From Chloroflexota bacterium (GTDB lineage: Bacteria; Chloroflexota; Dehalococcoidia; Dehalococcoidales; RBG-16-60-22): a DNA stretch of 10,733 bases. The position numbers were made by a program, and so were the translations under genes. This document shows, one piece after another, positions 1 through 5,749 of the stretch (the first letter of the stretch is position 1; every line of letters starts with the position of its first letter). The DNA lies in contig JACPQH010000046.1 in the NCBI GenBank assembly GCA_016190585.1, positions 1-10,733 of the forward strand, read 5' to 3'. The notes beneath the pieces were generated by a model. That model did no database searches. It was not told where the DNA came from and saw only the letters and a program-made list of their open reading frames with translations.

Positions 1-486
1 AATCAAAACTACGAGCCTCTCAATATCTGCCGGGTGCGCCGGGCGCTGGTACTGGTCCATACCGGCAAAGCTGAGATGCTGGAGAACGGCACCGGCTTTG
101 TCCGTTCGGCTAACGAGTTTTTCTCCATACCCTCGGTAATCCGGCTGGACTACCTGATTAAGCGGCCACGCAACTTCGGGGAAAAGAAGCTCTCCCGCTA
201 CGAGATTTTCAGCCGCGACCACAACACCTGCCAGTACTGCGGCAAGCAGACCCACCAGCTTACCCTGGACCACATCCTCCCGCGGTACCGGGGCGGGCAG
301 CACACCTGGGAGAACGTCGTCAGCGCCTGCGTGCCCTGCAACCGCCGCAAGGCGGGACGCACCCCGCTGGAAGCCAACATGAAGCTGCTCAGCAAGCCGG
401 CAGCGCCGGGCAATACGCCCCTGACGAACATCCCTTACAGCTACATCCAGAGCCACGCTAGCTGGCGGAAGTACCTGCTCCAGTAG
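1..486 (+). CDS. HNH endonuclease family protein (5'-truncated by window edge)
   Basis: Small stand-alone HNH nuclease, expected to cut nucleic acid with a divalent metal; its cellular role and target are not known to me. The frame is open from base 1, and the first visible residues (NQNYEPLNICRVRRALVLV) match the conserved N-terminus of this family. The GTG at 34 is therefore internal, and I infer that only a few codons are missing upstream. In the 161 visible residues, the zinc-finger-like HNH core is CQYC at 77-80, DH at 90-91, N105 and CVPCNRRK at 110-117. This fits a beta-beta-alpha metal fold held by two CxxC pairs. There is no additional domain and no mobile-element context, so a chromosomal housekeeping or repair role is more likely than a homing function. 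The last 29 nt overlap the 3' end of the convergent ricT gene. Family assignment is firm; biological role is open. Confidence 0.9.
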   Translation, partial: NQNYEPLNICRVRRALVLVHTGKAEMLENGTGFVRSANEFFSIPSVIRLDYLIKRPRNFGEKKLSRYEIFSRDHNTCQYCGKQTHQLTLDHILPRYRGGQHTWENVVSACVPCNRRKAGRTPLEANMKLLSKPAAPGNTPLTNIPYSYIQSHASWRKYLLQ

Positions 487-1288
487 CCGGCGGCTTGAAG
501 GATATCTCGTCCAGGGGCATCTCGACAGCCGCGCCGCTCTCCACCTCGATCATGACGGATTCCTTAACGGGATTGGTGCCGACGACCACGGCCTCGCCCA
601 TGCGAGTCTTGACCTTCTGCCCGACCTTGGGCATGCGCGCCTTCATGGCCTTGTACTGCTCGCTCTCGTAGCCCAGGCAGCACATCAGCCGCCCGCAGGC
701 CCCCGATATCTTCATGGGGTTGAGGGGCAGGTCCTGGTCCTTCGCCATGCGGATGGACACCGGGTTGAAGTCGCTCAGGAAGCTGGCGCAGCACAGGTCG
801 CGCCCGCAGCGCCCGTAGCCGCCGATCAGCTTGGCCTCATCCCGCGAGCCGACCTGGCGCAGCTCGACCCGTACCCGGAAGCGACCGGTCAGCTTCCGCA
901 CCAGCTCCCGGAAATCAACCCGGTTTTCCGCGCCGAAGTGGAACATCAGCCGGTTGCCCTCGGCGTTGTACTCGGCGGAGATGAGCTTCATGGGCAGCTT
1001 GAGCTCGGCGATGAACCGGCCGCACTCTATCAGGGCCTCCTCGGCCCTGGCTTCAAGCTCCTCGGCGCGTTTGATATCCTCCGGGGTGGCCTTGCGCAGC
1101 ACCGGCTCCAGGGGCTCCGTGACCTCGTTCTCCAGCACCTGCCGTGGGGCGATTACCACCCGCCCGATCTCGGACCCCCGGCTGGTCTTGACGACCGCCT
1201 GGTCGTTAACCTCAAGGGGTATGCCGGCGGGGTCAAAGTAGTAGACCTTGCCCGCCCGCCTGAACCTGACACCAACAATCTCAGCCAT
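458..1288 (-). CDS. ricT: PSP1 / RicT (YaaT) family protein
   Basis: 276-residue PSP1-domain protein. In Bacillus subtilis the homologue RicT (YaaT) joins RicA and RicF in a complex that carries [4Fe-4S] clusters, promotes mRNA maturation by RNase Y and affects phosphorelay signalling. Visible here: an N-terminal beta-rich part (MAEIVGVRFRRAGKVYYFDP), a charged helix at about 68-97, and the PSP1 core with two cysteine motifs, CGRDLCC at 161-167 and CGRLMCC at 198-204. These are the cysteines expected to bind the clusters. The C-terminus is beta-rich. The gene directly follows holB, a linkage also seen in Firmicutes; the ATG overlaps the holB stop by 8 nt (ATGGCTGA). The upstream Shine-Dalgarno is weak (GAGAG), so translation probably depends on coupling to holB. 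RicA and RicF partners are not in the window, and outside Firmicutes the RicT role is unproven. Family is sure; exact function is inferred. Confidence 0.92.
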   Translation of the reverse strand: MAEIVGVRFRRAGKVYYFDPAGIPLEVNDQAVVKTSRGSEIGRVVIAPRQVLENEVTEPLEPVLRKATPEDIKRAEELEARAEEALIECGRFIAELKLPMKLISAEYNAEGNRLMFHFGAENRVDFRELVRKLTGRFRVRVELRQVGSRDEAKLIGGYGRCGRDLCCASFLSDFNPVSIRMAKDQDLPLNPMKISGACGRLMCCLGYESEQYKAMKARMPKVGQKVKTRMGEAVVVGTNPVKESVMIEVESGAAVEMPLDEISFKPPATGAGTSAS

Positions 1289-2324
1289 ATCTCTCGGCGG
1301 GACCCGGCCCGCCTGTCGCTCCTTTCAATGGAATATCCAGCATCATGACCTCGAAGACCAGGCGCGGGCTGGCGTTCAGTCTGAGCCTTTCCGCGGCCTG
1401 CCGGACGGCGCCGAGGCCCTCCCTGACCTGGTCGAGGTGATAGCCCTGGCAGTACGCTTCCAGCGCCGCCAGGTAATCAATGTTCGTCACAAAATCAGCG
1501 CAGCCCACCTTTACCAGCAGCAGGTCATGCCAGTAATCGAGCCATAGCGCCAGCAGGTCGTAGACCTCGCCGCGCCGCTGGCCGAACCGGCCGGCCAACT
1601 GGCCGGCGAGATTGAACCTCGCCTCGTAGCCGCCGTCCAGGAGCCGCGCCAGCATCTCAAGGTCTTCCCGGCGCGCCGCCAGGAGGCCGTCATCCGCCGC
1701 GGCCGAGAACGCCCATCCCGGGGCGCCGTGCGCCAGCCGGGCCAGCAGCCTGGCCCGCGTCTCCTCGATGCCCCGCTGCCGCAGGGCGGCCTCGATCGCG
1801 GGTGCGCCTACCGGGCTCAGTTCGAGCCGCTGGCAGCGCGACCTGACGGTCTCCGGCAGCAGCCGGTCGTTGACGGCGAGCAGGATGAAGACCGTCCGCG
1901 CCGCGGGTTCTTCCAGGGTCTTGAGCAGGGCGTTGGCCGCATCTGTCGACATCAGCTCGGCGCCATCGACTATAAACACCTTGTGCCGGCCTTCAAAGGG
2001 CGGCAGGCTGGCCGAGTGCAGCATGTCCTTGATCCTGTCGATGCCTATTTCGGTCTTTGACCTGTCCTCGGCGTCTTTCGGCGGCTCCAGGCGGATGACC
2101 TGCACGTCGCTGTGATTGGCCGACTGCACCCGCTGGCAGGCAGCACACTGGCCGCAGGGGCGCGCCGGCGAGTCGCAGTTAAGCGCCTGCGCCATTTTCC
2201 GGGCCAGGGTCATCTTGCCGACGCGGGGCGGGCCGCACAGGAGATAGGCCTGGGCCATCGTCCCGGACTCCAGAGCGCGCGTCAGCAGGGAGACGACGGG
2301 ACTATGCCCGATTACCGACCGCAA
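1281..2324 (-). CDS. holB: DNA polymerase III subunit delta' (clamp loader)
   Basis: 347-residue delta-prime subunit, the stator of the clamp loader that opens the beta sliding clamp onto primed DNA at the replication fork. AAA+ features: P-loop GPPRVGKMT at 31-39, a zinc-binding cysteine set C50, C57, C60, C63, a Walker B-like VFIVDGAELM, then KTLEEP and the arginine-finger SRC motif in LPETVRSRCQRLEL. The C-terminal third is helical and variable, as is usual for delta-prime. The residue after the P-loop lysine is Met instead of Ser/Thr, which fits a subunit not expected to hydrolyse ATP. Length is normal. The start is a TTG, supported by a strong Shine-Dalgarno (AAGGGGG, 4 nt away) and by the expected N-terminus MRSVIGHSPVVSLLTRAL; no nearby ATG gives a full protein. 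It is second in a lysA-holB-ricT operon, 12 nt after lysA, and overlaps ricT by 8 nt. tau/gamma rather than delta-prime is unlikely, given the short length and altered P-loop. Confidence 0.93.
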   Translation of the reverse strand: MRSVIGHSPVVSLLTRALESGTMAQAYLLCGPPRVGKMTLARKMAQALNCDSPARPCGQCAACQRVQSANHSDVQVIRLEPPKDAEDRSKTEIGIDRIKDMLHSASLPPFEGRHKVFIVDGAELMSTDAANALLKTLEEPAARTVFILLAVNDRLLPETVRSRCQRLELSPVGAPAIEAALRQRGIEETRARLLARLAHGAPGWAFSAAADDGLLAARREDLEMLARLLDGGYEARFNLAGQLAGRFGQRRGEVYDLLALWLDYWHDLLLVKVGCADFVTNIDYLAALEAYCQGYHLDQVREGLGAVRQAAERLRLNASPRLVFEVMMLDIPLKGATGGPGPAERYG

Positions 2325-2328
2325 TAAA

Positions 2329-2336
2329 CCCCCTTC
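2329..2336 (-). promoter_or_regulatory. Ribosome binding site fixing the holB TTG start
   Basis: On the minus strand the lysA stop codon runs straight into GAAGGGGG, then TTTA, then TTG. The AAGGGGG core differs from the ideal AAGGAGG at one base and lies 4 nt before the TTG. This supports the non-ATG start of holB, and it places the signal in the 12-nt gap after lysA, so ribosomes finishing lysA end on it. Confidence 0.75.
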
Positions 2337-3656
2337 CTAGACGACATCGCAGCTGGTGAGGTCATCATACGACTCGCGCCGCCGGATGAGCCGCGCCTTG
2401 CCGTCCTTCACCATTATGACGGCCGGCCTGAGGTACCCGTTGTAGTTGCTCGACATCGGGATGCAGTACGCCCCGCAGTCGGGCACGGCCAGGATATCGC
2501 CGGAGGCAACGGGGGGCAGTTCGATGTCCTTTATCAGGATGTCGCCGGACTCGCAGAACTTGCCCGCGATGGTGATCCTGGCCTCGTTTTCGGCCAGCGG
2601 CCGGTCGGCGATCAGGGCTTCATGCTTCGCCCCGTAGAGGGCGTAGCGGATGTTGTCACCCATGCCCCCGTCCACCGAGACGTAGCGCCGTACGCCGGGG
2701 ATGTCCTTGATGGCGCCCACGGTATAGAGCGCCATGCCGGAGCGGGCCACGATGGAGCGGCCGGGCTCGACGACCAGGTGAGGCTCCTTCAGCCCCAGCT
2801 CCTGGCACCTGGCCCTGATGGTCGAGGTGACGACCTCGGCGTAGTCCGAAATGGGCGGGGCGGGGTTATCCACGGTATACTGCACGGCATAGCCGCCGCC
2901 GAGGTCAAGCTCCCGCGGCTCGAAATTGAGCTGGCGTTTCATCCGGGCGACGAACTCCAGCAGGATGCCGATGGCCTCCCGGTACGGCGCCACCTCGAAG
3001 ATGGATGAGCCGAGGTGGGCGTGCAGCCCTACCAGGTTAAGATGGGGCGCCGTCAGCGCCTCGGCCAGCGCCTGCTCCCAGGTGGTCAGCGTGAAACCGA
3101 ACTTGCTGTCCACCGTGCCGGTGGTGTTGTACCGGTGGGTGTGCGGGTCGATGCCCGGGGTCAGCCTCAGCAGAATATCAACCTTTTTGCCCCACTCCCC
3201 GGCGAGCCGCTCCAGCATGGCCAGCTCGTAGAAGTTGTCCACCACGATGCGGCCCACGCCCTTCTCCAGGGCCAGCTCGAGCTCCTGGGGCGACTTGTTG
3301 TTGCCGTGGAAGTACAGCCGGTCCATCGGGAAGTCCACGGCGCTGGCGATGCTGATCTCGCCGCCGGATACTACGTCCAGCCCCAGCCCCTCCTCTTTCA
3401 GGAGAAGCGCCATGGCGCGGTTCATAAAGGCTTTGGACGCGTAGATAACCGTGGTGGGGTAGCGCTGGCCGAACTCTTCCCGGAACGCGGCGCACATGCC
3501 GCGCAGGCCGGCCTCGTCATAGATATACAGGGGTGTGCCGAACCGCCCGGCAAGCTCTATGGTATCGCAGCCGCCGACCATCAAATGGCCTTTCCCGCTG
3601 ATCTCGGCCGTAAGCGGAAATAATGGAAGCCTGGGGGTGCTTTGCCTGACTGCCAT
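2337..3656 (-). CDS. lysA: Diaminopimelate decarboxylase
   Basis: PLP-dependent fold-type III decarboxylase converting meso-diaminopimelate to L-lysine and CO2, the last step of lysine synthesis, in the cytosol. From the ATG at 3656 the protein has 439 residues. Counted from that Met, landmarks are the PLP-lysine in YASKAF (K75), HAHLGSS at 212-218, the glycine-rich phosphate-binding LDLGGGY near 251-257, EPGRS at 297-301, GGMGDN near 330-335, and the active-site CESGD at 368-372 with its catalytic Cys. The C-terminal SSNYNGYLRP also fits LysA. The frame stays open to a TTG at 3683, which would add nine residues, but that TTG overlaps the -10 box of a strong promoter, so it should lie upstream of the transcript. 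The ATG has GAGGTG just before it. First gene of the lysA-holB-ricT operon; divergent from the transporter gene. Substrate choice of DAP over ornithine/arginine or carboxynorspermidine rests on overall resemblance and is quite secure. Confidence 0.95.
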   Translation of the reverse strand: MAVRQSTPRLPLFPLTAEISGKGHLMVGGCDTIELAGRFGTPLYIYDEAGLRGMCAAFREEFGQRYPTTVIYASKAFMNRAMALLLKEEGLGLDVVSGGEISIASAVDFPMDRLYFHGNNKSPQELELALEKGVGRIVVDNFYELAMLERLAGEWGKKVDILLRLTPGIDPHTHRYNTTGTVDSKFGFTLTTWEQALAEALTAPHLNLVGLHAHLGSSIFEVAPYREAIGILLEFVARMKRQLNFEPRELDLGGGYAVQYTVDNPAPPISDYAEVVTSTIRARCQELGLKEPHLVVEPGRSIVARSGMALYTVGAIKDIPGVRRYVSVDGGMGDNIRYALYGAKHEALIADRPLAENEARITIAGKFCESGDILIKDIELPPVASGDILAVPDCGAYCIPMSSNYNGYLRPAVIMVKDGKARLIRRRESYDDLTSCDVV

Positions 3657-3659
3657 TTT

Positions 3660-3665
3660 CACCTC
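3660..3665 (-). promoter_or_regulatory. Ribosome binding site of lysA (ATG start)
   Basis: The minus strand reads GAGGTG, then AAA, then ATG at 3656. The GAGG core is 5 nt from the ATG. It lies just inside the expected 5' end of the transcript, about position 3667, giving a leader of only about 11 nt. It supports the ATG over the upstream TTG. Confidence 0.7.
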
Positions 3666-3673
3666 ACGATCTA

Positions 3674-3702
3674 ATGTTAGCAACAGGGTTGGGTTAAGTC
3701 AA
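3674..3702 (-). promoter_or_regulatory. Sigma-70-type promoter of the lysA-holB-ricT operon
   Basis: On the minus strand, TTGACT (3702-3697) matches 5 of 6 bases of the -35 consensus. After a 17-nt spacer comes TAACAT (3679-3674), matching 4 of 6 of the -10 consensus and preceded by TGC, an extended -10. The expected transcription start is near 3667, 11 nt before the lysA ATG. No operator or riboswitch fits in so short a leader. Prediction is from sequence only. Confidence 0.75.
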
Positions 3703-3741
3703 TTTGAAGCTAATCCGGCCGGACGGCGCCGCCGCGCAACT

Positions 3742-3770
3742 ATTACGCGTCGGGCCACCTGTGCTAGAAT
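3742..3770 (+). promoter_or_regulatory. Extended -10 promoter for the rightward cofactor operon
   Basis: TGCTAGAAT at 3762-3770 is a full extended -10 motif; its TAGAAT hexamer matches 5 of 6 bases. The -35 is poor: ATTACG at 3742-3747, with 17-nt spacing, matches only 3 of 6. The extended -10 may compensate. The expected start is near 3777, about 12 nt before the TTG of the transporter gene, which leaves no room for a preQ1 riboswitch. Confidence 0.6.
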
Positions 3771-3777
3771 ATTCAAA

Positions 3778-3782
3778 AAGGA
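3778..3782 (+). promoter_or_regulatory. Ribosome binding site fixing the yhhQ TTG start
   Basis: AAGGA lies 6 nt before the TTG at 3789. It is the only Shine-Dalgarno-like sequence near a usable start of this frame, and it supports the non-ATG start. Confidence 0.65.
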
Positions 3783-3788
3783 CTGGAC

Positions 3789-4448
3789 TTGAATAACTCG
3801 AACCGTTTCCTGGTGGTCGCGGCGGTGTTCATCACCTGCCTGATAACCGCTAACGTAATCGCCGTCAAGATAATCTCGTTGGGGCCGCTCATCCTGCCTG
3901 CCGCCATATTTATCTTCCCGGTCAGCTACATCTTCGGCGATATCCTGACGGAGGTCTACGGCTACCGCGCCGCGCGCCGGGTCATCTGGCTGGGGTTCGC
4001 CTGCAACCTGGTCTTCGTCTTTTTTGTCTGGCTCGGGCAAGCCCTGCCGGCGGCCCCGTTCTGGACCGGCCAGGCGGCTTACACCTCCATCCTGGGCTAC
4101 GCCCCCAGGCTGCTGGCCGCTTCCTTCTGCGGCTACCTTATCGGGGAGTTCGCCAACTCCTTCGTGCTCGCCCGGATGAAAATCGCCACGAAGGGGCGCT
4201 GGCTGTGGAGCCGCACCATCGGCTCGACCGTCATCGGCGAAGGGCTGGACACGGTAGTGTTCATCACGCTGGCCTTCATCGGGACGCCGCAGTTCGTGCC
4301 GGTGATGATACTTTATGCCTGGCTGACCAAGACGGCCATCGAGATCCTCGCGACGCCGCTCACCTACGCCGTGGTCAACGCCCTCAAGAAGCGGGAGGCC
4401 GCGGAAGTTTACGACTACGACACCAACTTCAATCCTTTCGCGATCTAG
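3789..4448 (+). CDS. yhhQ: Queuosine precursor transporter, YhhQ/VUT family
   Basis: 219-residue integral membrane protein of the YhhQ (QPTR/VUT, formerly DUF165) family. Studied members import queuosine precursors (preQ0, preQ1 or queuine) for tRNA wobble modification. Hydrophobic segments fit about six membrane helices, at roughly 7-27, 33-50, 64-84, 104-126, 145-165 and 170-197. Family landmarks are DILTEVYGYR at 51-60 in the loop after the second helix, SRTIGSTVIGEGLDT at 141-155, KTAIEILATP at 181-190, and the tail YDYDTNFNPF. Length is typical. TTG start with AAGGA 6 nt upstream and the typical N-terminal NRF followed by the first helix. It is the first gene after an extended -10 promoter and lies 8 nt before the MBL gene. 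Which precursor it carries cannot be read from sequence, and no queuosine synthesis or tgt gene is in the window. No preQ1 riboswitch is visible upstream. Confidence 0.92.
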   Translation: MNNSNRFLVVAAVFITCLITANVIAVKIISLGPLILPAAIFIFPVSYIFGDILTEVYGYRAARRVIWLGFACNLVFVFFVWLGQALPAAPFWTGQAAYTSILGYAPRLLAASFCGYLIGEFANSFVLARMKIATKGRWLWSRTIGSTVIGEGLDTVVFITLAFIGTPQFVPVMILYAWLTKTAIEILATPLTYAVVNALKKREAAEVYDYDTNFNPFAI

Positions 4449-4456
4449 GTCCTCTC

Positions 4457-5227
4457 ATGAGAGTCCAGATACTGGGCGCGCACAACACCGAGTCCCGAAG
4501 CACCCGCCTCGCCGCGGTGCTGGTGGACGGACGGTTGGCGCTCGATGCCGGCGGGCTCACATCGTCACTCTCCTTCCGGGCGCAGATCAAGGTCCGGGCC
4601 GTCCTGCTGACGCACCAGCACTACGACCATATCCGGGATATACCGGCGCTGGCGATGAACGCCTACCTGCGCGAGACGGCTTTCAGCGTCTACTCCACCC
4701 TGCCGGTATTCGAGACGCTCGCCGGGCATTTCCTCAACGGGACGACCTATCCGAAATTTTACGAGAAGCCGCCGGAGAAGCCCGCCATCGATTATCATGT
4801 CATCGAGGCGGGCCGGTCTTTCACAGCCCTGGGCTACGACGTTACGGCGATAAGCGTGCCGCACTCGGTCCCGGCGGTCGGCTACCAGGTGACACCCCCT
4901 GAGGGCGGGGCGCTGTTTTACGCCGGGGACACCGGCCCCGGCCTGGCGGGGTGCTGGGCGGATGTCTCGCCGCGGGCGCTCATCATCGAGGTCACCGCGC
5001 CGGACCGTTTTGAGGACTTCGCCGTGGAGGCAAAACACCTGACGCCCGGCCTGCTCGGGCGGGAGCTCGAGGAGTTCCGCCGTCTCAAGGGCTACCTGCC
5101 CGCCGTCGTCGCCACCCACCTGAACCCGGCCCAGGAAGACGAGATCAAGGGTCAGCTCGCCAGGGTGGCCGCCGCCCTGGGCGCGGATATTCTCCCGGGA
5201 CGCGAAGGTCTGCGCCTTGACCTGTAG
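4457..5227 (+). CDS. MBL-fold metallo-hydrolase
   Basis: 256-residue metallo-beta-lactamase-fold hydrolase of unknown substrate. Metal ligands visible: H53-x-H55-x-D57-H58 in LTHQHYDH, H136 in VPHSVPAVGY, D158 in YAGDTGPG, and H221 in ATHLNP; H194 in AKHLTP is conserved-looking. So the two-metal site seems complete. The N-terminal VQILGAHNTESRSTR strand-loop recalls cyclic-nucleotide phosphodiesterase-like and tRNase Z-like MBL proteins more than beta-lactamases or glyoxalases; there is no signal peptide, so it is cytosolic. The reading frame is open upstream to 4205 inside the transporter gene, but the family N-terminus begins at the ATG at 4457, with a weak AGGT 6 nt upstream that overlaps the transporter stop. 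The gene starts 8 nt after the transporter and overlaps the Mut7-C gene by 11 nt, so the three are probably co-translated. Fold is sure; phosphodiesterase activity is an inference. Confidence 0.88.
   Translation: MRVQILGAHNTESRSTRLAAVLVDGRLALDAGGLTSSLSFRAQIKVRAVLLTHQHYDHIRDIPALAMNAYLRETAFSVYSTLPVFETLAGHFLNGTTYPKFYEKPPEKPAIDYHVIEAGRSFTALGYDVTAISVPHSVPAVGYQVTPPEGGALFYAGDTGPGLAGCWADVSPRALIIEVTAPDRFEDFAVEAKHLTPGLLGRELEEFRRLKGYLPAVVATHLNPAQEDEIKGQLARVAAALGADILPGREGLRLDL
5204..5208 (+). promoter_or_regulatory. Ribosome binding site for the Mut7-C gene TTG start
   Basis: GAAGG lies 8 nt before the TTG at 5217, inside the last codons of the MBL gene. No ATG or GTG is available before the conserved FIADHNVGKLARWLR segment, so this signal supports the TTG start and the 11-nt overlap. 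Confidence 0.6.
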
Positions 5228-5735
5228 CCGGGACCCTTCCACGAAGTTCATCGCCGACCATAACGTCGGCAAACTGGCGCGCTGGCTGCGGATGATGGGC
5301 CTGGATACCATCCTCTTCACCGGCGGCGACGACTCGGAAATGGTTGCCCTGGCCCTGGCCGAGGGCCGGACCATCCGTACCCGCGATACCGAAATCCTGA
5401 AAAGGCGGCTGGTAACCTCCGGCCGGTTGAAGGCGCTCCTGGTTGAGAGCGAGGTACCGGAGGACCAGGTGCGCCAGGTGGCGCGGGCCGCCGGTCTGGC
5501 CGGCCGGGTGTGCGCCTTCACGCTCTGCCTGGAATGCAACCGGCCTCTGGTCCGCCGCACCAGGGAGGATGTCAAAGACCTGGTGCCGCCCTATGTCTTT
5601 CGCACCCAGGAGGGGTACATGCAGTGCCCCAACTGCCGCCGCGTTTACTGGCAGGGCACGCACTGGGAAGCGATGGCGCGGCGACTGGAAAAGCTGCTCG
5701 CCGACATCAGCCTTGACCGGAATCCGGGTTACTGA
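5217..5735 (+). CDS. Mut7-C (PIN-like) RNase domain protein with zinc ribbon
   Basis: 172-residue protein of the Mut7-C family, named after the C-terminal domain of the Caenorhabditis MUT-7 exonuclease. Prokaryotic forms carry a PIN-like nuclease fold followed by a zinc ribbon and are predicted RNases; to my knowledge their target is not established. Visible: FIADHNVGKLARWLRMMG at 11-28 with acidic D14, TRD at 55-57 with D57 (both candidate metal-binding acidic residues), and the zinc ribbon with CLEC at 104-107 and CPNC at 137-140, followed by the family's closing RVYWQGTHW. Length is typical. It starts on a TTG with GAAGG upstream and overlaps the MBL gene by 11 nt; the Nnr gene follows after 14 nt. 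Often annotated only as hypothetical, DUF5615-like or Mut7-C RNase. A stand-alone toxin seems unlikely because no antitoxin is adjacent and the gene sits in a housekeeping operon. Confidence 0.88.
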   Translation: MTCSRDPSTKFIADHNVGKLARWLRMMGLDTILFTGGDDSEMVALALAEGRTIRTRDTEILKRRLVTSGRLKALLVESEVPEDQVRQVARAAGLAGRVCAFTLCLECNRPLVRRTREDVKDLVPPYVFRTQEGYMQCPNCRRVYWQGTHWEAMARRLEKLLADISLDRNPGY

Positions 5736-5749
5736 TAGACTCAAAGGCG

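Noticed and set aside
3771..3788. preQ1 riboswitch before the queuosine-precursor transporter
   Set aside because: The predicted leader is only about 12 nt, too short for even a small preQ1-I aptamer, and no aptamer-like hairpin with an A-rich tail is visible.
4205..4456. N-terminal extension of the MBL frame upstream of 4457, giving a 340-residue protein
   Set aside because: The extra 84 residues lie inside the transporter gene, are Arg/His-rich out-of-frame translation, and have no family resemblance; the ATG at 4457 gives the proper MBL N-terminus.
5217..5735. Mut7-C RNase as the toxin of a toxin-antitoxin pair
   Set aside because: No small partner gene is adjacent; neighbours are an MBL hydrolase and nnr in a housekeeping operon, and the zinc ribbon differs from simple PIN toxins.
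4565..5744. Overlapping minus-strand frames of 336 and 199 codons opposite the MBL and Mut7-C genes
   Set aside because: No protein-like motifs or ribosome binding sites; both plus-strand genes are supported by conserved catalytic residues.
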